Part shown: piece after piece, positions 30,559-34,279 of the stretch
Position numbering within the stretch: position 1 is the first letter of the stretch
How the letters are laid out: each line of letters opens with the position of its first letter
Made by a program: the position numbers and the translations under genes
Assembly (NCBI GenBank): GCA_019117305.1
Contig: DWZZ01000017.1
Location: forward strand, 1-34,279
Length of the DNA: 34,279 nt
Source of the DNA: Candidatus Mediterraneibacter merdigallinarum
GTDB lineage: Bacteria; Bacillota; Clostridia; Lachnospirales; Lachnospiraceae
Reading direction: 5' to 3'
Notes under the pieces: generated by a model
What the model saw: only the letters and a program-made list of their open reading frames with translations
What the model was told of the DNA's origin: nothing
Databases searched by the model: none

Positions 30559-31390
30559 TTTTCCCTTCCTCACTTTTCTTCATCTGTATCTTATTATAGC
30601 GATTCCAGACTCCATCATACAATATATTTCTCAAAATGTCCACATCTACCAGGCATGGAAGACGCTCAAATTCTGCAGTACTCTCCGCAATCATCATGCA
30701 CAGAATCTGCTGCATCCGTTCCTCATAATCTTCTTTCTCATAAATTTTCTTCAAAGGATTGTATCTGCCCTTCTCCATATCATCCGGAAGATCTTCATAA
30801 GCATCCATAATATATATATATTTTCCGAGAAAAAATCCCATCTTTCTGAGACTTCGCTCCCATGCATCTTCACGGTACACGAACAGTTCTTCCATCAGCC
30901 GCCCGAAACACCCTGCCGTACGGTCAATATCTGTACTGCCGGCTTTCTCACATTCTGCCAGAGCCTTCAGTTCACGCTGAATAGCCTGGCTCTGCCTGGG
31001 ATAAGCTTCCGCAATCTTCCGGGCTTTTTTCCGAAGCAGATTCCCTGTCATCAGACTGCTGACTTTCCTTTCATCTTCCCAGTCATCTTTCATATGATAA
31101 TATGCCAGCAGCACATTCATTGCCGCCGCATAAGATGTAATCTCATTTCTGAGCATCCGCTGCTTTTTAACGGGATGAACCTTGCAGCGATGCATCTCTG
31201 CCTTCGTCTCTGTCTCATACAGGGAAGACAGCAGGACAACCGCAAATGTCATATCATAGGTCAGGGTCATCTGTCCCATAAAACCATACTCTTCTTTCAG
31301 AGAACGGCAAAGTCCGCAGTAATATGCCTTATATCTTTTTAAATCTTTCACCTTCAATTCTGGTTCACAGATCATAACATAGCCAAACAT
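30539..31390 (-). CDS. DUF5685-family protein
   Basis: A 283-residue, mostly helical, soluble protein. It opens [20 protein letters not shown] and has a Cys pair in [14 protein letters not shown]. Two acidic motifs, [10 protein letters not shown] at about residue 100 and [20 protein letters not shown] at about 193-212, look like the paired Asp-rich metal sites of all-helical prenyl-transfer enzymes, though identity is not shown. The family is found in Firmicutes, often beside a J-domain gene, and has no established function. It is first in an operon with that DnaJ-type protein and a membrane protein. GGAAGGAAG precedes the ATG. Confidence 0.82.
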   Translation of the reverse strand: MFGYVMICEPELKVKDLKRYKAYYCGLCRSLKEEYGFMGQMTLTYDMTFAVVLLSSLYETETKAEMHRCKVHPVKKQRMLRNEITSYAAAMNVLLAYYHMKDDWEDERKVSSLMTGNLLRKKARKIAEAYPRQSQAIQRELKALAECEKAGSTDIDRTAGCFGRLMEELFVYREDAWERSLRKMGFFLGKYIYIMDAYEDLPDDMEKGRYNPLKKIYEKEDYEERMQQILCMMIAESTAEFERLPCLVDVDILRNILYDGVWNRYNKIQMKKSEEGKNDKKPI

Positions 31391-31443
31391 GGTTTTTATC
31401 TTCCTTCCCGATTACGCAGACCTTTATCCGGAGCGCTGTCTTC

Positions 31444-31456
31444 TGCTATTATAGCA
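31444..31456 (-). promoter_or_regulatory. Extended -10 promoter of the DUF5685 operon within a palindrome
   Basis: TGCTATAAT on the minus strand (31456-31448) is a TGn-extended -10 box about 60 nt before the gene. It sits in a perfect palindrome, TGCTAT-T-ATAGCA (31444-31456), which might be a regulator site. Confidence 0.5.
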
Positions 31457-31573
31457 CGCATATACCGGGCCATTCATAACATTTTTATAAAATAATCTGT
31501 AGCACTTCTTTCAATCAGGGTTATTCTTTTTACAAACTCTGCCCGGGTGCCGGTAAGCCGGCTCTACGCCAAT

Positions 31574-31626
31574 TTGTTAACCATATATATATTTCAGTTG
31601 ACAATTGGTCTGCCATGCATTATATT
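31574..31626 (+). promoter_or_regulatory. bioY promoter with BirA-like operator
   Basis: Promoter: TTGACA (31598-31603), 17-nt spacer, TATATT (31621-31626). The operator half-sites TTGTTAACC (31574-31582) and AGTTGACAA (31596-31604) match the Gram-positive BirA operator (left half perfect, right half 7 of 9). The right half covers the -35 box, the expected place for biotin-dependent repression. The spacing is 13 nt, slightly below the usual range. Another GTTAACAA half-site lies beside the ribosome site at 31695-31702. Confidence 0.65.
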
Positions 31627-31716
31627 GTCTTACAGAAAAACCGGACCATCTGAAAACACAGGCAAATTGTTCTGCCATATGTCACTGATGATCCGTTAAC
31701 AAGGAGATAAAAAACT

Positions 31717-32280
31717 ATGTCTGAATTCAGAACCGGGGGCCGCACTGCGCCATCCCGCACTAAAATGTTGACCGTTACCGGACTGATGACCGCCGTCATC
31801 TGTATCGTGGGACCTGTCTCAATCCCGATACCGGTAAGTCCTGTTCCTGTCACACTTACAAATTTTGCCGTCTGCATAGCTGTCTATGTACTCGGTCTGA
31901 AAGCCGGAACCGTAAGCTGTCTGATCTATCTCTGCCTGGGAGCTGCCGGACTCCCTGTATTTTCCGCATTCAGCGGAGGTATCGGAAAACTGGCAGGACC
32001 TACCGGCGGATATCTCGTCGGATTTCTTTTTCTTGCATTGATTCAGGGTTCCCTGATGTTTCGCTTTCCCGGGAAGAATGCCGCAGCCGTAATCGGTATG
32101 ATCCTCGGAACTGCCGTATGCTATTGCTTTGGAACCTCCTGGCTGGCCGGACAGATGCATCTGTCCTTTGGCGCTGCGCTGACTGCCGGCGTAATTCCCT
32201 ATCTGCCCGGAGACGCCGCAAAAATCATCCTCGCCGCTCTGGCCGGTCCGAAACTCAGTACAGCGGTACGAATAATATAA
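31717..32280 (+). CDS. bioY: Biotin ECF transporter S component BioY
   Basis: A 187-residue membrane protein with about six helices that imports biotin with the ECF module. The family core is visible: PVSIPIPVSPVPVTLTNFAV, GLKAGTVSCLIYLCLGAAGL, PVFSAFSGGIGKLAGPTGGY and LVGFLFLALI, then PYLPGDAAKIILAALAGPKL near the C-terminus. The start has AGGAG 10 nt upstream. The BirA-like operator over its promoter fits biotin repression. It is a single gene and converges with trxB. Confidence 0.96.
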   Translation: MSEFRTGGRTAPSRTKMLTVTGLMTAVICIVGPVSIPIPVSPVPVTLTNFAVCIAVYVLGLKAGTVSCLIYLCLGAAGLPVFSAFSGGIGKLAGPTGGYLVGFLFLALIQGSLMFRFPGKNAAAVIGMILGTAVCYCFGTSWLAGQMHLSFGAALTAGVIPYLPGDAAKIILAALAGPKLSTAVRII

Positions 32281-32299
32281 GAGAGGTTCCTCAGACACC

Positions 32300-33202
32300 T
32301 CACCCGATATACTTGCAGGCTGCCAGAGCCGCAACCGCGCCATCGGCAGCCGCCGTTGTAAGCTGGCGCACTTCCTTTGTCCGGCAGTCTCCTGCCGCAA
32401 AGATTCCCGGCGCAGACGTCATGCAGTCTTCCGCCGCAAGTATAAACCCGCTTCCGTCCAGCTTAACTACATCCGCAAAGATCTCATTCTTCGGAATCTG
32501 TCCTACAGCAATGAATACTCCGGCTACATCAAGTCTGAAATCTTTCCCTGTCTTTTTATTGGTCAGAATCAGCCCTTCCACCATATTGTCACCCAGGATG
32601 TCTTTCACTACGGTGCTCAGAACAAATTCAACATTTTCTTTGGCGGAAAGCCGTTTTACTATACTGTCCTCCCCGCGGAATTCGTCTCTCCGATGTACCA
32701 GATAAACTTTATTGCAGTAATTAGACAGAAATTCTGCATCCTGAAGAGCAGTGCTTCCTCCGCCGATCACAGCTACGTCCCGTCCGCGGAAAAACGCGCC
32801 ATCGCAGGTAGCACAGTAAGAAACTCCTGCTCCGGTCAGCCGTTCCTCATTGGCAATTCCCAGATGTCTGTGCGTCACACCTGTTGCAAGGATAACGCTT
32901 CTGCAGGGATATACTCCCCCGGTCGTCTCTACTACTTTAATTCCATCCTCACTTCGAATCCCTGTTACCTTTTCAACCACAGTCTCCGCCCCCAGCTTCA
33001 TTGCCTGATCGAGCAGATTCATGGAAAATTCACTGCCGCTTACGCTGGCAATTCCCGGATAATTTTCCACATTCGGCGACGATGTAATCTGTCCGCCGAA
33101 ATTGCCTCCTTCAATAATAATCGTTCTCTTTCCGGCCCGCTGACCGTAAATAGCGGCCGTCATCCCGGCGGTTCCGCCTCCTACAATTCCGATATCGTAC
33201 AT
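32300..33202 (-). CDS. trxB: Thioredoxin-disulfide reductase
   Basis: A 300-residue flavoprotein that passes electrons from NADPH to thioredoxin-like proteins. FAD-binding IVGGGTAGMTAAIYGQRAGK is at the N-terminus and the NADPH-binding VIGGGSTALQDAEFLS is central. The redox-active CATC motif is C130-C133 in YCATCDGAFF. The C-terminal FAD motif is PGIFAAGDCR. Length is typical. It starts 3 nt after the nrdD stop with GGAAGG inside nrdD, so it is tightly coupled to that gene, whose product ends in a thioredoxin-like domain. Confidence 0.96.
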   Translation of the reverse strand: MYDIGIVGGGTAGMTAAIYGQRAGKRTIIIEGGNFGGQITSSPNVENYPGIASVSGSEFSMNLLDQAMKLGAETVVEKVTGIRSEDGIKVVETTGGVYPCRSVILATGVTHRHLGIANEERLTGAGVSYCATCDGAFFRGRDVAVIGGGSTALQDAEFLSNYCNKVYLVHRRDEFRGEDSIVKRLSAKENVEFVLSTVVKDILGDNMVEGLILTNKKTGKDFRLDVAGVFIAVGQIPKNEIFADVVKLDGSGFILAAEDCMTSAPGIFAAGDCRTKEVRQLTTAAADGAVAALAACKYIG

Positions 33203-33205
33203 AAA

Positions 33206-34279
33206 TCAGCCTTCCTTTTCTGCATAACTTTTTATATTTGATGCATTTGCAAATTTTGAAACTTCACCGCCTTTTACCACAATCAGCGTAGGCGCCTGCA
33301 TCACTCCGTACTGTTCCACCAGTTCTCTGTTTTCTTCCGCATCTACAATCTCATAAGGAATATGTGCTTTCTCAAGAGAATTTGCAGCCACACGACAGTT
33401 CGGACATGTTCTGGTCGTAAACAGAAGGGTTCTGGTTCCTTCTGATCCCGCCTCTGCCTTTGCTTCTTCCTGGGCCGCGGCCTGGGTTCTCGGACGCATA
33501 TGGGAGTTTGTAATATCATATACCCGGCGTTCCCTGAACTCCTGTGTCTTTCCGTCATTCCAGTTTTTCACCGGACGGTAATATCCCGTAATACGGCTGT
33601 AAACTTCCGTCTCGGCTCCGCAGTACGGACATTTGTACTGTTCACCCGTAATATAGCCATGATCTTTACAAATCGAATAGGTGGGTGACATTGTATAGTA
33701 GGGAAGTTTATAGTTTTCTGCAATTTTTCTTACAAGAGCCGCCGCCGACTTCCAGTCAGGCAGTTTCTCGCCCAGGAATGTATGGAATACGGTTCCTGAT
33801 GTGTACAGAGTCTGAAGTTCATCCTGTATATCCAGAGCTTCAAATACATCGTCTGTATATCCTACGGGCAGATGAGAACTGTTGGTATAATAGGGTGTTC
33901 CATTTTTCTCCGCTGCCGTAATAATATCCGGGAACTGTTCCACATCGTGTTTCGCCAGACGGTATGTGGTTGATTCTGCCGGCGTTGCTTCCAGGTTATA
34001 GAGATCACCGTACATCTCCTGATAATCCGACAGGCGTTCACGCATATGATTCAGCACATCTTTCGTAAACTGCCGGGTCTCCGGCGAAGTCAGGTCTTTC
34101 CGGATCCATTTTGCGTTCAGACCCGCCTCATTCATGCCGATCAGGCCGATTGTGGAGAAATGGTTGTCGAATGTACCAAGATATCTTTTTGTATACGGAT
34201 AAAGCCCTTCGTTGAGAAGCTTTGTTATTACTGTACGCTTGATGTGGAGAGAACGTGCTGAAATATCCATCAGCCTGTC
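33206..34279 (-). CDS. nrdD: Anaerobic ribonucleotide reductase NrdD fused to a thioredoxin-like domain, N-terminus outside window
   Basis: The last 357 residues of a class III ribonucleoside-triphosphate reductase, open to the window edge. The glycyl-radical site is the Gly of SRITGYYRPV, and the adjacent zinc ribbon is CKDHGYITGEQYKCPYCG. After a linker rich in Ala/Glu comes an 80-residue thioredoxin/NrdH-like domain with FTTRTCPNCR (CPNC redox centre) and cis-Pro in MQAPTLIV. Class III enzymes are activated by an NrdG radical-SAM protein, not seen here. Some class III enzymes take electrons from thioredoxin or NrdH instead of formate; the fused domain suggests that route. trxB follows at once. 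Confidence 0.95.
   Translation of the reverse strand, partial: DRLMDISARSLHIKRTVITKLLNEGLYPYTKRYLGTFDNHFSTIGLIGMNEAGLNAKWIRKDLTSPETRQFTKDVLNHMRERLSDYQEMYGDLYNLEATPAESTTYRLAKHDVEQFPDIITAAEKNGTPYYTNSSHLPVGYTDDVFEALDIQDELQTLYTSGTVFHTFLGEKLPDWKSAAALVRKIAENYKLPYYTMSPTYSICKDHGYITGEQYKCPYCGAETEVYSRITGYYRPVKNWNDGKTQEFRERRVYDITNSHMRPRTQAAAQEEAKAEAGSEGTRTLLFTTRTCPNCRVAANSLEKAHIPYEIVDAEENRELVEQYGVMQAPTLIVVKGGEVSKFANASNIKSYAEKEG

Noticed and set aside
31549-31562. GCCGG/CCGGC hairpin upstream of bioY as a terminator
   Set aside because: Only 5 bp, with no T-run on either strand.
32283-32301. GAGGT/ACCTC stem between bioY and trxB as a bidirectional terminator
   Set aside because: Short stem with a 9-nt loop, overlapping the trxB stop and without a T-run.

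Overview
The window reads as a chromosomal segment of an anaerobic Firmicute, most likely a Lachnospiraceae-type gut Clostridium. Supporting signs are strong AGGAGG-type ribosome sites, TTGACA/TATAAT promoters, a SleB-type wall hydrolase, an oxygen-independent ribonucleotide reductase, ECF vitamin transporters, and several small DUF proteins typical of that family. I see no phage, integrated element, rRNA, tRNA or CRISPR array. The species cannot be fixed from sequence alone.

Layout. 1-3489 (+): the 3' part of a GH32 fructosidase, then an AAA-ATPase-like/PD-(D/E)XK protein whose start lies in a long hairpin and whose ATPase domain carries an in-frame insertion, then a MazG pyrophosphohydrolase coupled to it by an ATGA overlap. 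3506-8761 (-): glycogen branching enzyme glgB, an SNF2 helicase with its own promoter, and a SWIM zinc-finger protein. 8780-9498 (+): a divergent TetR-type regulator. 9503-10270 (-): a trans-aconitate-methyltransferase-like enzyme. 10592-11533 (+): an Rpn-type nuclease/transposase-like protein behind a structured intergenic region.

11661-19537 (-) is one compact run: cbiB-cobD-cobQ-hemC-cobA/hemD, then a methyltransferase, a DUF6483 protein and a hexapeptide acetyltransferase. The first five genes supply the uroporphyrinogen III/precorrin-2 entry and the late cobyric-acid amidation and aminopropanol steps of cobalamin synthesis. 19645-22753 (-) holds a DUF2200 protein, an OLD-family ATPase/TOPRIM nuclease with an unusual cysteine cluster, and an MBL-fold hydrolase. 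22867-27666 (-) is a string of small genes: DUF1905, GNAT, XRE regulator, zinc-ribbon membrane protein, a remnant of DNA-3-methyladenine glycosylase I, DUF1287, GNAT, a 79-aa protein and a SleB-type hydrolase.

28017-29017 (-) is a complete riboflavin-uptake control unit: promoter, FMN riboswitch, intrinsic terminator, ribU. 29133-29232 (+) holds an orphan promoter, hairpin and terminator that may encode a small RNA. 29375-31390 (-) is a DUF5685-DnaJ-membrane protein operon. 31574-32280 (+) is bioY with a BirA-like operator over its -35 box. 32300-34279 (-) is the 3' end of nrdD, fused to a thioredoxin-like domain, followed directly by trxB. That pair looks like a self-contained electron-delivery route for anaerobic deoxynucleotide synthesis.

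I did not find a convincing new multi-gene defence or metabolic system. The strongest candidates for something undescribed are the in-frame insertion at 1919-2023, the Shine-Dalgarno-sequestering hairpin at 1187-1236, the possible small RNA near 29160-29232, the cysteine-cluster OLD nuclease, and the DUF5685/DnaJ operon.
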